A stretch of 64,000 nucleotides of DNA from contig RPFO01001075.1 of NCBI GenBank assembly GCA_009746045.1, positions 434,501 through 498,500 of the forward strand, read 5' to 3'. Position numbers and translations under genes: made by a program. Positions 1-9,375 of the stretch are shown here, one piece after another; the stretch's first letter is position 1; each line of letters starts with the position of its first letter. The notes under the pieces were generated by a model. That model made no database searches. It was given only the letters and a program-made list of their open reading frames with translations, and had not been told where the DNA came from. Origin of the DNA: Mesostigma viride (lineage: Eukaryota > Streptophyta > Mesostigmatophyceae > Mesostigmatales > Mesostigmataceae).

Positions 1-1
1 T

Positions 2-652
2 ATGAAAGAGTTTGATGCTCAGATGGTACGAATTAGGGATTTGTCGGGTGCAGAAGTACGTGCTCGCTTCCTCCAAGGCCTCAGTAGACCCTTATTACGT
101 GAAGTCAAGCGCCAGTTCTCTGCCTACCGTTTTACTGATCTGCCCCTCAAGCATGTGCGCCAGCATCTCTTGCGTGTAGCAGATTTCTTCACCACCCCTT
201 CTCTTCCTACCCGTTCCCGTATTAATAATATTATCCTTACCCCTGAGGAGGAGAACTCCTATGTAGAAGAATTAGATATCTGTGTTACTGACCTTTCAGC
301 CCTTGATGTCTCTCATATCACATGCTATCATTGTAAGGAAGTAGGTCATCTTAAACGTGAGTGCCCCAAGTTCCTTTCGGGTGCTCCCCCTCATCCCGAC
401 GCTCGCCCTCCTCGTACCCCTCAGCGTGCTCCTATTCGTCCTACTTCAGGACGCATTCCTTCAGCTACCCCTAGTAGGCTGAATGCTGTGCAGACAGGAT
501 CCCCAGGGTTCCCCTATGATAATCAGGCTCCCGCACCCTCTTCGCTCCCTCGTGACCCTCCAGCAGTGGCTTTTTCGCCAGGGTCTTCTTCGGGGTTAGT
601 TCCTATGGATTTGGGGGGGAGGGGGAACAGTAGGCCTGTCAGCCGGGGGTAA
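2..652 (+). CDS. gag: Gag C-terminal part with CCHC zinc knuckle (partial)
   Basis: This 216-codon open frame enters from the left edge, so the true start is upstream of the window. The first 70 residues (RARFLQGL, FTDLPLKHVRQHL) look like the helical gag core seen in Ty3 elements. At about residues 110-123 there is a CX2CX4HX4C zinc knuckle (CYHCKEVGHLKREC), which binds the element RNA during particle assembly. The last 90 residues are Pro/Ser/Arg-rich. It ends at a TAA at 650-652, and the protease is reached only after a further frame change, as expected for a decayed or frameshift-expressed gag-pol. Confidence 0.85.
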   Translation: MKEFDAQMVRIRDLSGAEVRARFLQGLSRPLLREVKRQFSAYRFTDLPLKHVRQHLLRVADFFTTPSLPTRSRINNIILTPEEENSYVEELDICVTDLSALDVSHITCYHCKEVGHLKRECPKFLSGAPPHPDARPPRTPQRAPIRPTSGRIPSATPSRLNAVQTGSPGFPYDNQAPAPSSLPRDPPAVAFSPGSSSGLVPMDLGGRGNSRPVSRG

Positions 653-807
653 CCTGGACAGGTCCTTAGATAGTACCCCAGATAAAATTTTTGCCTGCCT
701 GTTTTTATAACCTCTGTAGGAGCTGAATCTTCCCTACCACTACGTGTGCGTCCTCTTATGTTCTTGAATGGTGGTTTAACCGTCCCTCACACTGTTGTAG
801 ACCCTTC

Positions 808-1269
808 TTGCATGCTGATGAACTCTTGAATGTCTCTGTGTTGGTAGATAGCGGTGCGGCTAGCTCCTTTGTGAGCGAGGCCCTAGTTAGGCGTTTAGGA
901 CTAGTCCCTACCCCTCACACCAAACCCGTTACTGTTCATTATGCTGATGGTCGCACCAGTCATTCCCCGGGTACGGTGTCCCTTCCCATGGTTATACAAG
1001 GACGTACTGTCAACCTGACGGCCACTATAGGCCCTATCACTACCGCTGATGTATTACTAGGATTAGATTGGCACCAGGATAATAAGATTACTATTAATTA
1101 TGATACCATGGTCATTTGGTTTCCAGATAGCTCTTACTGGGTACCTGAACGTCATTATAGATTGGAAAATTTATCCTTGGTAGATATTACTCCTCCTACA
1201 CCTGTTGATCCTCCTGTAAGACCTATACCTGAAGTATTAATGTCAATGATGAGTTGCGTTCTGAATTAA
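808..1269 (+). CDS. pol: Retropepsin-like aspartic protease of the Ty3 element
   Basis: The frame carries VLVDSGAASSFVSEALV near its start, the D-S-G-A active site of retroviral-type aspartic proteases, followed by a flap-like segment and VLLGLDWH, the hydrophobic-hydrophobic-Gly element that closes the fold. Such enzymes cleave the Gag-Pol polyprotein. The N-terminal strand of the domain (SSLPLRVRPLMFLNGG, 725-775) is in another frame, so a frameshift sits just before position 830. A short open frame at 1254-1439 continues the linker toward RT but has no recognisable domain. Confidence 0.8.
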   Translation: MHADELLNVSVLVDSGAASSFVSEALVRRLGLVPTPHTKPVTVHYADGRTSHSPGTVSLPMVIQGRTVNLTATIGPITTADVLLGLDWHQDNKITINYDTMVIWFPDSSYWVPERHYRLENLSLVDITPPTPVDPPVRPIPEVLMSMMSCVLN

Positions 1270-1524
1270 AGGAATATGGATATTTATTATGTATGTTCCT
1301 TCAGTTAGAAGTACAGGAGATACCTATCACTAATAATAGTGTGGATATAGATATAAACACAGTGGATACAATAGGAGTGGGATTTACTGAAAATGAAATA
1401 GTAAGATACATGGCTGTGATAGATTCCTCAAAGTTTTGAAGAAAAGACTCCTTCTTATCCTCCTCCTCGTTCTGTTTTACACCGTGTAGTTATCAAGGAC
1501 GGTGCAGTTCCTACGCACTCTCCG

Positions 1525-3122
1525 ATGTATAGAATGGGCCCTACCGAGTTAAAGGAACTAAAACAGATTTTAGTGTCATTATTAGAAGCAGGATTGATAG
1601 AGCCTAGTAACTCCCCCTACTCAGCTGGTGTCCTGTTAGTTCCTAAGCCAAATGGCAAGTTTCGCCTAGTTACTGATTATAGGAAGTTGAATGATATTAC
1701 TGTGAAATCTAAATACCCTCTACCTCGTATTGATGATATATTTAATAAGGTTAAAGGTTCCACTTGTTTCACAGTACTGGATTGTGCGGATGGTTTTTGG
1801 CAGTTGCGGATAGCTCCTGAGGATTGCCATAAAACCGCCTTTGCTACCCCTTTTGGTCATTACCAGTTTAGAGTAGCGGCTATGGGACTCTGTAACTCGC
1901 CTGCCTCTTTTCAAATGTTAATGAATGAAGTGCTTAGACCTGTTATGGGAAATTCTCATCTTCCTCAGGTGTCCTCTGATCTAAAGGATCCTCCTTCTCC
2001 TCTGTTTCTTTATCTGAGCATGACCGTTCTTGTGCTCAAGCTTACTTAGATGATATTCTTATTTACTCTCCTGATTTTGAAACGCACCTACGTGATTTAA
2101 AGAAAGTATTAGAAATAATGGCTGAAAATTCTTTGTGGGCGCGCCGTGCTAAAGTGCGTTCGGGTAGGAGTGTCCCATTTTTAGGGCACGTTCTGTCAGA
2201 TGCCGGGGTCGCTACCGACCCGGATAAAACTAAGTCAATTCAGGAATGGCCTACTCCTACCGACGTTAAAGGTGTACGTAGTTTCCTAGGAATTGCTTCT
2301 TACTATAGGCGTTTTATCCCGCGTTTCGCAACTATAGCAGCCCCTATTAATCATTTATTAAAGAAGGATATCCCCTTTGTTTGGAGTAGTGAATGTCAGT
2401 CGGCTTTTCAGTGCCTAAAATCCCTACTCCTTTCCCCTCCTGTACTCATCCTACCGGATACTACTAAACCCTTTGTTGTGGCTACAGATGCTAGTAAAGT
2501 AGCTATAGGTGGTGTCCTTCTCCAGGATCAGGGTCAGGGCTTACAGCCAATTGAGTATATCTCTAGGACAATGCTCCCTGCGGAGCGTAACTATCCCGTC
2601 CACCAGCAGGAACTCTTAGCTGTGGTGTATTGTTGCCACGCGTGGCAGCACTTCCTTAAAGGTGCTCAATTTGATGTCTGCCTGAATGAACCCTGTGAGC
2701 TAGATCCTTATAGGTTAGTTATCCAAACGGATCATCGTCCCCTTACCCATCTTCTCTCCCAACCCAACCTTACCCCTCGGCAAGCGCGCTGGATGGAATT
2801 TTTAGCACAGTTTTCCCCTTTTAAACTTCAGTATGTCAAGGGTGTAGATAACATAGTACCAGATGCACTCTCTCGTCGTGCAGACTATTCCTTCTTCGAG
2901 GACCTTGATGTTCTCAATACTACTCTAGTTCCTACTACTATGGGTGTAACCCCTTATGGTGAACTACCTGATGATGAATCCTATGCCTACCTCTTTCATA
3001 CAGCTGTTCGCATGCCTGATCTCCTTTCTCACGTAGGACTCTCTCTCCCGTGTGAGGCCCTTCCCGTGGCCTCGGTGGGGGGGAGGGGAAAAATAAAATT
3101 TCTATACCGCTTAGCCATATAG
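1525..3122 (+). pseudogene. pol: Reverse transcriptase plus RNase H of the Ty3 element (frameshifted)
   Basis: 1525-2049 encodes the RT fingers and palm: LIEPSNSPYSAGVLLVPKPN, KFRLVTDYRKLN and TVLDCADGFWQL. The catalytic AYLDDILIYS block follows at about 2038-2070 in a different frame, after an extra stretch of about 25 codons between the usual MNEVLRP and YLDD blocks. From 2118 the frame runs on through the thumb (SFLGIASYYRRFIPRF) and RNase H: VVATDASK, the HQQELLAV Glu helix, QTDHRPL and DNIVPDALSRR. A short insertion in RNase H (about FDVCLNEPCELD) is not typical. The protein would copy element RNA into DNA and remove the RNA strand; the frameshift makes this copy non-functional. Confidence 0.88.
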
Positions 3123-3231
3123 CGACTAGGTCAGGAAAGTCTTATGAAAACGTAGTCCCTCTAGGACCTCCCCTTCTCTTGGCAAGGCGGTAGGAGATCT
3201 CTTTAAACCTGTTCTGGATACTTCTGTAGCG

Positions 3232-4758
3232 ATGCCTACCTCTGATCTTGAACGCCTTATTAGTAGATTTACGGCCACTGAGCCGGAAGCATTAGCTGCC
3301 ATTGCTGCACATCCCCAACAATTAGGCAAGCACCCTTGTAAATTTGTAGGTGGGTTTTTATATGTGCAGATAGCAGATTCTCCCCCTCAATGGCGCCTGT
3401 ATGTCCCTCCTATCTGTCGCTCCTCCTTGCTCTTTGAGTTGCATGACTTAGCTGCTCATCAGGGTGGTAAACGGGTACGGGACCTAGTAGCCCGCTCTTA
3501 TTACTGGCCTTCCCTTTATAAGGATGTAGATGAGTATGTTAGAACTTGTCAATCTTGCCAGGAAATGAAACCCAATAATGTAGGACAGATAGCAGAACCT
3601 AGGACCTTGCCTGACCCTATCATGCCTTGGGATTCTATCATGATGGATTTTGTAGGACCTTTTAGAAAGAATGATAGGGGCAATGCCCAAATCCTTGTGT
3701 TCATAGATCGTTTTACTCGTATGTGCCATCTTGTGCCGTGTCCTTTAGAACTCACCGCACGTGATTGCGCACGCCTATACCTCAATAATGTATATAGATA
3801 TCATGGATTGAGTAGGCAGTTTATTAGTGATAAGGATAAATTATTTACCTCAGATTTTTGGCAGCAGTTTTTCGCTGCCATCGGTACCAAGGTTACCTAC
3901 GGTACTGCCTACCACTCCTCCTCCTCTCATTTAGTAGAGCGTCTTAATAGAGTAGTAGAAGAAGCGCTTAGGCACTATGTTAATGGCTCGGGTAGTGATT
4001 GGGAGGATTATTTATGTTTGGTAGAGTTCTCCCTCAACAATTGTCCCCAAGCTGCGCATGGATATACGCCCTTCTTCTTAGATACTGGTAGACAGCCCCT
4101 TACCCCTACCTCTCTCTTAGCTAGTCCTCTACGGGACAAGGATGATGTGTCCCGAGATACTGTAGAAGGTGTACAGTCCTTACTAGATAGAATGAAAACT
4201 GCTCATGACCACGCGATCTCAGGGTACCAAAAAGCTCAGGCTAAGTACCTTGCTAGGTTGCGTGCCTCCTTAGATAGACGAGCACCTGAGATAGAAATAG
4301 GAGATCTAGTATTAGTAGAAGGCCCCCGTGTTGGCCGTTTTGCTCATAAGTTTGAAGCAGAACTGAAGGTCAAACTTAGGCCTGCCTTCTTAGGACCCTT
4401 CCATGTGTTGTCTAGGGTAGGAAATTTCTTGTATAAAGTCGATATCCCTACCTCTTGGCAAACGCATTCAAACACCTTCCATAGGAGCCAGCTTAAACTG
4501 TACCACCCTAGTACGTTCGCTGGCAGGGAGTTAGCGCCTGCCCCTTTAGAGCATAATCCTGACACTGGGGAAGTAGAAGACGAAGTAGAAAGCATCGTGG
4601 CCCATAGAGATATCAAAAAGGGCCGCGGTACCCAGCGTCAGTATAAAGTGAAGTGGATGTATGCTCGTAGTGAAGTAGATAAGGTTTGGTATACGGAGAG
4701 TGAGCTAGATGGGTGTAGTCGCCTTCTGCAGGAATATAAAACCCTGCACAAGCTCTAG
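3232..4758 (+). CDS. pol: Integrase with C-terminal chromodomain
   Basis: The 508-residue frame starts in the RT-IN linker. An HHCC zinc-binding module appears as HDLAAHQGGK ... CQSCQEMKP (residues about 73-110). The DDE core follows: WDSIMMDFVGPF (first Asp), FISDKDKLFTSDFW (second Asp) and HLVERLNRVVEEAL (Glu). Next comes a GPF-type module (RPAFLGPFHVLSRVGN, KVDIP). The last 55 residues (VESIVAHRD, RQYKVKWMYARSEVDKVWY) form a chromodomain, which in chromoviruses tethers the integration complex to modified histones. This is the best preserved gene of the element. A short frame break at 3122-3230 separates it from RNase H. Confidence 0.92.
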   Translation: MPTSDLERLISRFTATEPEALAAIAAHPQQLGKHPCKFVGGFLYVQIADSPPQWRLYVPPICRSSLLFELHDLAAHQGGKRVRDLVARSYYWPSLYKDVDEYVRTCQSCQEMKPNNVGQIAEPRTLPDPIMPWDSIMMDFVGPFRKNDRGNAQILVFIDRFTRMCHLVPCPLELTARDCARLYLNNVYRYHGLSRQFISDKDKLFTSDFWQQFFAAIGTKVTYGTAYHSSSSHLVERLNRVVEEALRHYVNGSGSDWEDYLCLVEFSLNNCPQAAHGYTPFFLDTGRQPLTPTSLLASPLRDKDDVSRDTVEGVQSLLDRMKTAHDHAISGYQKAQAKYLARLRASLDRRAPEIEIGDLVLVEGPRVGRFAHKFEAELKVKLRPAFLGPFHVLSRVGNFLYKVDIPTSWQTHSNTFHRSQLKLYHPSTFAGRELAPAPLEHNPDTGEVEDEVESIVAHRDIKKGRGTQRQYKVKWMYARSEVDKVWYTESELDGCSRLLQEYKTLHKL

Positions 4759-5094
4759 TCGTAGGCCTTCTCCTCTCTTATGTTATGTCTGCTGTCGACG
4801 GGTGGTTGGTTGTCCCCTCCCCTCCGCAGCCGTCATGTCAGAGCCTACCCCTCCGGCTGAGAGCCCGCTGCCGTCCCTGCCCCTACCGGACCCTGAGCTG
4901 TATTTCGAGGCCCTTCCGGGCCGCTGGGTGTCGCGATCATGTTACCCGGGTGGCGTTGTGCAGCCGGCCCTTCAGGCCCAACATGCGGGCTTAGTCAGGG
5001 CGGCCCTCTTCGGGGTCACGTGGTATGGTCCTTCCCCTGATGAGCCGCACCAGCTTGTCCTGCACGGGTTCGACGATGCCGGACACTCATTACA

Positions 5095-5866
5095 ATTCGT
5101 TCAAGTGGCCCGCCGGAGCGGCTGTACAATTTTTCCCAGTAAGCGCGCTGCCAAGTGTACTTGTGGGCAAATTTTTAGGTGCCCCGTCACTTCGAGGTAC
5201 TAAAAAATTAGGCTACGGTACGAATTCAGCGAATTTCAGCGAATTTTCAGTCGAACCAAAGGAAGTGACGCCAACTACCAAAAAGTTTCCGTTACGAATT
5301 TTCAGCCCAACACTCGCGCAAAATGAAGTGACGGCAACTACCAAAAAGTTTCCGTTACGAATTTTCACTCCCACACGTTTGCACAAAAGGAAGTGACGGC
5401 AACTACCAAAAAGTTTCCGTTACGAATTTTCAGTCCCACACTTCGCGCAAATTTTAGTAGGGCTGCACGCAAGCTACCTTTCAAAATTTTGCGCTAGTAT
5501 GGAACGCATTTCATTCGTCTGGAGGAACGCTGCCCGCCAACTACCCCCGTTCAGAAAGTTCCGCCGAAATTTACCCGAGATTTGGAAATCTGAACGTCCG
5601 CGCAAATTTTAGTAGGGCTGCACGCAAGCTACCTTTCAAAATTTTGCGCAAGTATGGAACGCAATTCATTCGTCCGGAGGAATGCTGCTCGTCAACTGCC
5701 CCCGTTCAGAAAGTTGCGCCGAACTTTACTTGAGATTTGGAAATCTGAACGTGCGGTTGGAGTTTCGCGGGGAAACCCAAGTTCCCAAGTAATTCACCAA
5801 TGACGCGCTTCGAACACTTGTCCGCTAAAACCTAAGCAGCCGCTCCGGCTGGCCACTTAAACGAAA
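5095..5866. mobile_element. TIR-bounded non-autonomous insertion inside the Ty3 3' ORF
   Basis: The left end at 5095-5124 (TTCGTTCAAGTGG..CGCCGGAGCGGCTG) and the right end at 5837-5866 are inverted copies of each other over about 29 bases with three mismatches. The 772-bp interior has no coding frame and is largely tandem repeats. It breaks the reading frame of the Ty3 3' ORF, so it arrived after that ORF. I could not find a convincing target duplication, so the superfamily is undetermined. Confidence 0.7.
5263..5750. repeat. Two tandem-repeat blocks inside the MITE
   Basis: 5263-5455 holds three copies of a unit of about 65 bp containing GTGACGGCAACTACCAAAAA then GTTTCCGTTACGAATTTTCA. 5446-5750 holds two copies of about 150 bp containing GCAAATTTTAGTAGGGCTGC and ending in GATTTGGAAATCTGAACG. 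Copies differ at scattered bases only. Confidence 0.85.
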
Positions 5867-7527
5867 CTTGATGTGTTTGTTGGGGTGTGGTTCCCGCTGT
5901 CCCGCCTTGGGACAGATAGATGCGGTTCTCCGGTGCTGCCGTGTGTTCTCCTACCTCTCTACCCCTGTGGGCCGTACCTGCCTACGGGAGGTGTTCCCTT
6001 GGCTTCCGGCTGAGGGTGATGCTGAGGTAGAGGAGAACCCCTGCGACCTTTTACGGGCCGTAGAATTCATGGAGATAGCTGATCAGGCGGCTGGACTAGC
6101 GGTTGATGGTCCTGCCCCTTCGGGCGCCCCAGCCGAGGTACATTATACTCCAGATTATTCTGCCTCGAGCGCTGCGTCCGCCTCCTCGGCGTCTGTTCCT
6201 CCCTCTCCGGTCCCGTCGTCCCCTCGGTCGACCCGGGGTGTTGCAGTGGAGCCTACCCCTTCGGGTTTGCCTGATCCTCTTTCGGCGACGGTCTCGGCTA
6301 TGCAGGCTCAGATCCAGTCCCTGACCACGGCGTTCGGGGCCTTCCTGGCGGCCCAGGCGCAGGTCCCGGCCACGCCAGCTGGATCCGCGCCTCCTACCCC
6401 TTCTGTTGCCCCGGCGACTACGGCTTCGCCCGCGCCCCCGCTTGCGCCCGCGGTCGCTGTGGTTCCGGCGGCTGCTGCGACTCCTGCTGCCTCTGCGCCT
6501 GTGACCGCTGTACCTGCGCCTACGCGCGAGTCCCCTGCCCCTGTGACCGCGCCCGCTGTCGCTGCTTCCGAGCCTCCACCAGCTCAGTCGCAGCCGTCGC
6601 GGGGCTTCTTTGGCGACACTAGCGGACTGCCCAGGCTTTGGGAGGGTGGTCCCCCGCAGAGGATTCCGGCTCCTGACTGGAGCCTGGATGGTAGTCAATC
6701 TTATGCAGGACTGCCTGTCCCTACGGGCCCCATTTTTAACATGTGGCCTGAGGGTGCACCGGCAACCGAGACCGGCGCGCCAGCTTCGGTGGCGGGTCCG
6801 TCACGGCCCCCTCTGGCTTCGGGTCAGGCGCGACCGTCTGCAGTACCAGTGTCACCTGCGTCGGTGTCGGCTCCTGCCCCTGTTTCGGTCCCTGCTTCGG
6901 CCCCTGCCCCTTCGGCCTCTCTGTCTGATCGCGGTAGAGCCTTTCCTACGCCTCTTTGCCTGCGGTTTCCTGGACTGGGCCCGGGGCCAGGTCGTTCTTA
7001 CACAGCATAGGTACTTCTGGGCCTTCCTGGGACTTTTCCCTGACGGCGTGTGGGCCGATGTTTTCCTCACTGTAGATAGGCACGACAATGCCGAGGATGT
7101 GTCTCACTACCAGGCTTACCTGGATGTCCTGCTGGCCTCCCGTGGTACCTACCAGACGGATGGCCATTAGATAGAGGGCCTTAGGCCCGACCTGAGGGTG
7201 TTGTCCCTCCGGTATGTAGAGTCGCCCTCATGTTCTGGCCAGTTGACTGGTCGTTCTTGGTCCTTGGTGCTGATTGGTTTACTCTGTGTGTCCTGCCCAG
7301 TGCCGTTCCCCCCCGGCAAGGACTTTGTTCCAGGCAGTTAGGGGAACCTACCACCAGGCTTGGTGCTGGCTAACCCTACACCTCCAGGCGTGGTGGTGGA
7401 GACCGTGTGAACTATTGGTGCCTTGTATCTTGGATGGCCTGCTGACTGTGTTAGTGTGTGCTGGGTGCATTAGGTTTCCTACCCCTTGTTTTCCTCCCTG
7501 TGCGTAGGGAGAGGGCTCCCTACCTTT

Positions 7528-7539
7528 GTGGGGGGGAGG
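7528..7539 (+). other. Polypurine tract of the Ty3 element
   Basis: GTGGGGGGGAGG lies immediately before the LTR start, the position where plus-strand DNA synthesis is primed in LTR retrotransposons. The 358 bases upstream (7171-7527) are 3' untranslated sequence with no gene. Confidence 0.8.
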
Positions 7540-8112
7540 TGTTACGTCGCGTAACAATTCGTTGTAGTTACGGACGTAAATTAGGTCTTTTGCCTCGGTT
7601 GTCCCTAGGTTTACGTTTAGGCTCCTACCGGGACATTATTGTCCTCGTAACAGTACTGTGGTACATTGGGTGCCGTTGGGCGCCGCGCCGCGTACTTTAC
7701 TAGTGGTCCTGATCCTGTGGTAGAATGTAGTGGACCAGCGTGCATCAGTAGATGTAGTGGACCAGCGTGCATCTGTAGGCGAGGGCCATGTCGGCCCGAG
7801 CGTGTTGGACCGTTGGTGACCATTTATGCGTGTTCTACCCCTTGTGTGTGCACTCGGCGTGTGTTAAATGAATTGACACATTTAGGCTTGGGTCACGGCA
7901 GTGTAGTTGTGTTTCCTTCCTCTATTCCTGGAGTAAACGGGTTTTGATAAATGGTTGTATGGCGTATTATAGTAACACTTACGTTAATGCATTGAGATCA
8001 GCTCCGTCACGTTCGTCTTTCGCCAGAGGGTTAAGTAGAGGAGGCCTGACCAGTTTAGGTAGTATCAGGCCCATTAGAGGTAGAGGTGGAGGTAGATATC
8101 CGCGGCGTAACA
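7540..8112 (+). repeat. 3' LTR of the Ty3 element
   Basis: It starts TGTTACGTCGCGTAACA directly after the polypurine tract and ends CGGCGTAACA, giving a TGTTAC...GTAACA inverted terminus over 573 bp. Inside is a short direct duplication (ATGTAGTGGACCAGCGTGCA twice, near 7725-7770). The 5' LTR is outside the window, so identity cannot be measured. Confidence 0.85.
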
Positions 8113-8209
8113 CGATGATGATGGGGCCGACGAGATGCAGGCCGTATTCGAGACTGTCTGGACACACATCGTGAAAGAACAGACTCTCAACAAGAAAGGG
8201 CAGCCGACA
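8113..8209 (+). pseudogene. Possible host exon remnant cut by the Ty3 insertion
   Basis: Directly after the LTR an open frame reads DDDGADEMQAVFETVWTHIV and continues KEQTLNKKGQPT up to GTAACT at about 8210, a plausible splice donor. The composition is protein-like and unlike the element. The gene is not recognised, and the remaining exons were not found. It may be a host gene or a piece of another transposon. Confidence 0.3.
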
Positions 8210-9300
8210 GGTAACTACTAGCTCAGTGACTTGCACACTTTTGGATGCAAAATTCTCGGGTTCTACCACCCGAGCAAGGCTAGCACCCGCCATATCATGG
8301 GCGCTACGTATGCGAAGGAGGCAAGAGTGAGCGAGTGCAAGAGGCCGCCGGAGGCATTACGTCGCAGGCTGCGGGGTATTTGGTGTGACTCGCGATGCAC
8401 ATAAATGCCTTATTTAGCCATGCAGGCTGCTGCTAGCCAGCCACCGTACCATATGTGTCAATGGTTTAGGGAAGCTGGGTCGGGTTGCTGGCATGCATGG
8501 TATCCTGCACGCTAGCCACATTGTTGGCAGCCCGTATGGATTCTTGCTTCATGTAGATCAATATTGCATGGTGGCCTACCACGAGTAGGCAAGATGTCTG
8601 TTTCTGGCACAATGTCTTATTACTTTTGGCAAGTTGGCCGACTGACCGTGTGCTGTATTTCAGTCCTAGTATATAGCAATTCCATGCTGCCAGAGATTAC
8701 GTGGTTTTAAGTTCAACAAACAGTAATGGTGGCAGCAATCTCTATACCTCTGCAAGTGTCATTGCGCATGCATATCTACTTGTGTTATTATCCTTTTCAG
8801 GTGTGCACTGATTGTGCATACAACTTTGTTATGGTGTGCTTTTAAGAGACTTAAGGGGACGTGGCGCGGCGAATATTTTCCGCGCGAAAAAATTCGCGGT
8901 ACCAGCCGTAAGTGAAAAGTGGGTGCACGGTGCGCGCGCACCCCTTGCGAAAGTGGCCATGGCGACTGCGTTTAGGCGAAACTAGCAATGTAGGGCTAGA
9001 GAAATGCCCAAAAAATGCTCGAATGTTGAAGACGATGATTTAATGATGTTGGTTTGTGGCGGCAAGTAGCTGATTTACAATATCGCTGCTTTCTTTTACT
9101 GCCATCGGCATGGGGGGTAAACTGCATTTTTTTCGTCGCGCGGAATAAAATAGAATTCGGGATAGCGGCAGTAAATTCGCAGTTTTGGGGGGATTTTTGA
9201 CCGAGAAGGATGCATTAGTATCGGTAGCATTGAATTCCAAACCGAACTGGTGCTTTTTGCTACATTTTCTGCCATTCTCGGTAAGTAATTCTTCAGGCCT
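8210..9300. other. No gene recognised
   Basis: Mixed-composition DNA without a convincing coding frame. It includes short CG-rich palindromic stretches near 8860-8940 (GCGCGGCGAA, CGCGCGAAAAAATTCGCGG). No terminal repeats or similarity to the rest of the window were seen. Confidence 0.5.
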
Positions 9301-9308
9301 CCGCAGTG

Positions 9309-9375
9309 CATGTCGGAACCTTCCATGGAAGAACGGCTGTTGTTGCGCGCCTGGGCGAGGGATCTGCGAGGGCAA
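9309..9375 (+). CDS. Possible short first exon
   Basis: ATG at 9309 opens a short frame beginning MSEPSMEERLLLRAW that runs about 22 codons to CAAG followed by GTATAG, a possible splice donor at about 9376. This is only a candidate: downstream exons could not be joined, and no family is recognised. Confidence 0.2.

Larger units (their letters stand above)
4835..7170 (+). pseudogene. Additional 3' ORF of the Ty3 element, unknown function, split by insertion
   Basis: After integrase the element carries about 2.3 kb of mostly open sequence before its LTR. The first part begins at ATG 4835 (MSEPTPPAESPLPSLPLPDP) and is interrupted at 5095 by a TIR-bounded insertion. It resumes at about 5868 with a Cys-containing segment, then a long Pro/Ala/Ser-rich stretch with a short helical heptad-like piece (AMQAQIQSLTTAFGAFLAA). 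A final segment in the next frame (FWAFLGLFPDGVWADVF ... YLDVLLASRGTYQTDGH) ends at 7170. I see no transmembrane helix or envelope motif. The composition resembles Gag N-terminal regions, so it may be a displaced or duplicated gag-like ORF, or an accessory protein. I do not recognise a function. Confidence 0.5.
1..8112 (+). mobile_element. Ty3/gypsy chromodomain LTR retrotransposon, 5' end outside window
   Basis: Domain order reads gag zinc knuckle, aspartic protease, reverse transcriptase, RNase H, integrase, chromodomain, then an additional 3' ORF and a 3' LTR. This is the Ty3/gypsy order, and the C-terminal chromodomain places it with chromovirus-type elements. The reading frame is broken between gag and protease, between the RT fingers and the catalytic YLDD block, and again before integrase, so this copy is defective. 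Its 5' LTR and the start of gag lie upstream of position 1, so the target duplication cannot be tested; the 5 bases after the 3' LTR are CGATG. Confidence 0.92.

Noticed and set aside
6096-6698. Arg-rich minus-strand ORF opposite the Pro/Ala-rich Ty3 ORF
   Set aside because: It is the complement of a GC-rich low-complexity coding stretch; its composition is fully explained by that.
8860-9130. Possible second TIR element (GCGCG-rich inverted words)
   Set aside because: Short palindromic words occur, but no matched pair of ends or target duplication could be found.
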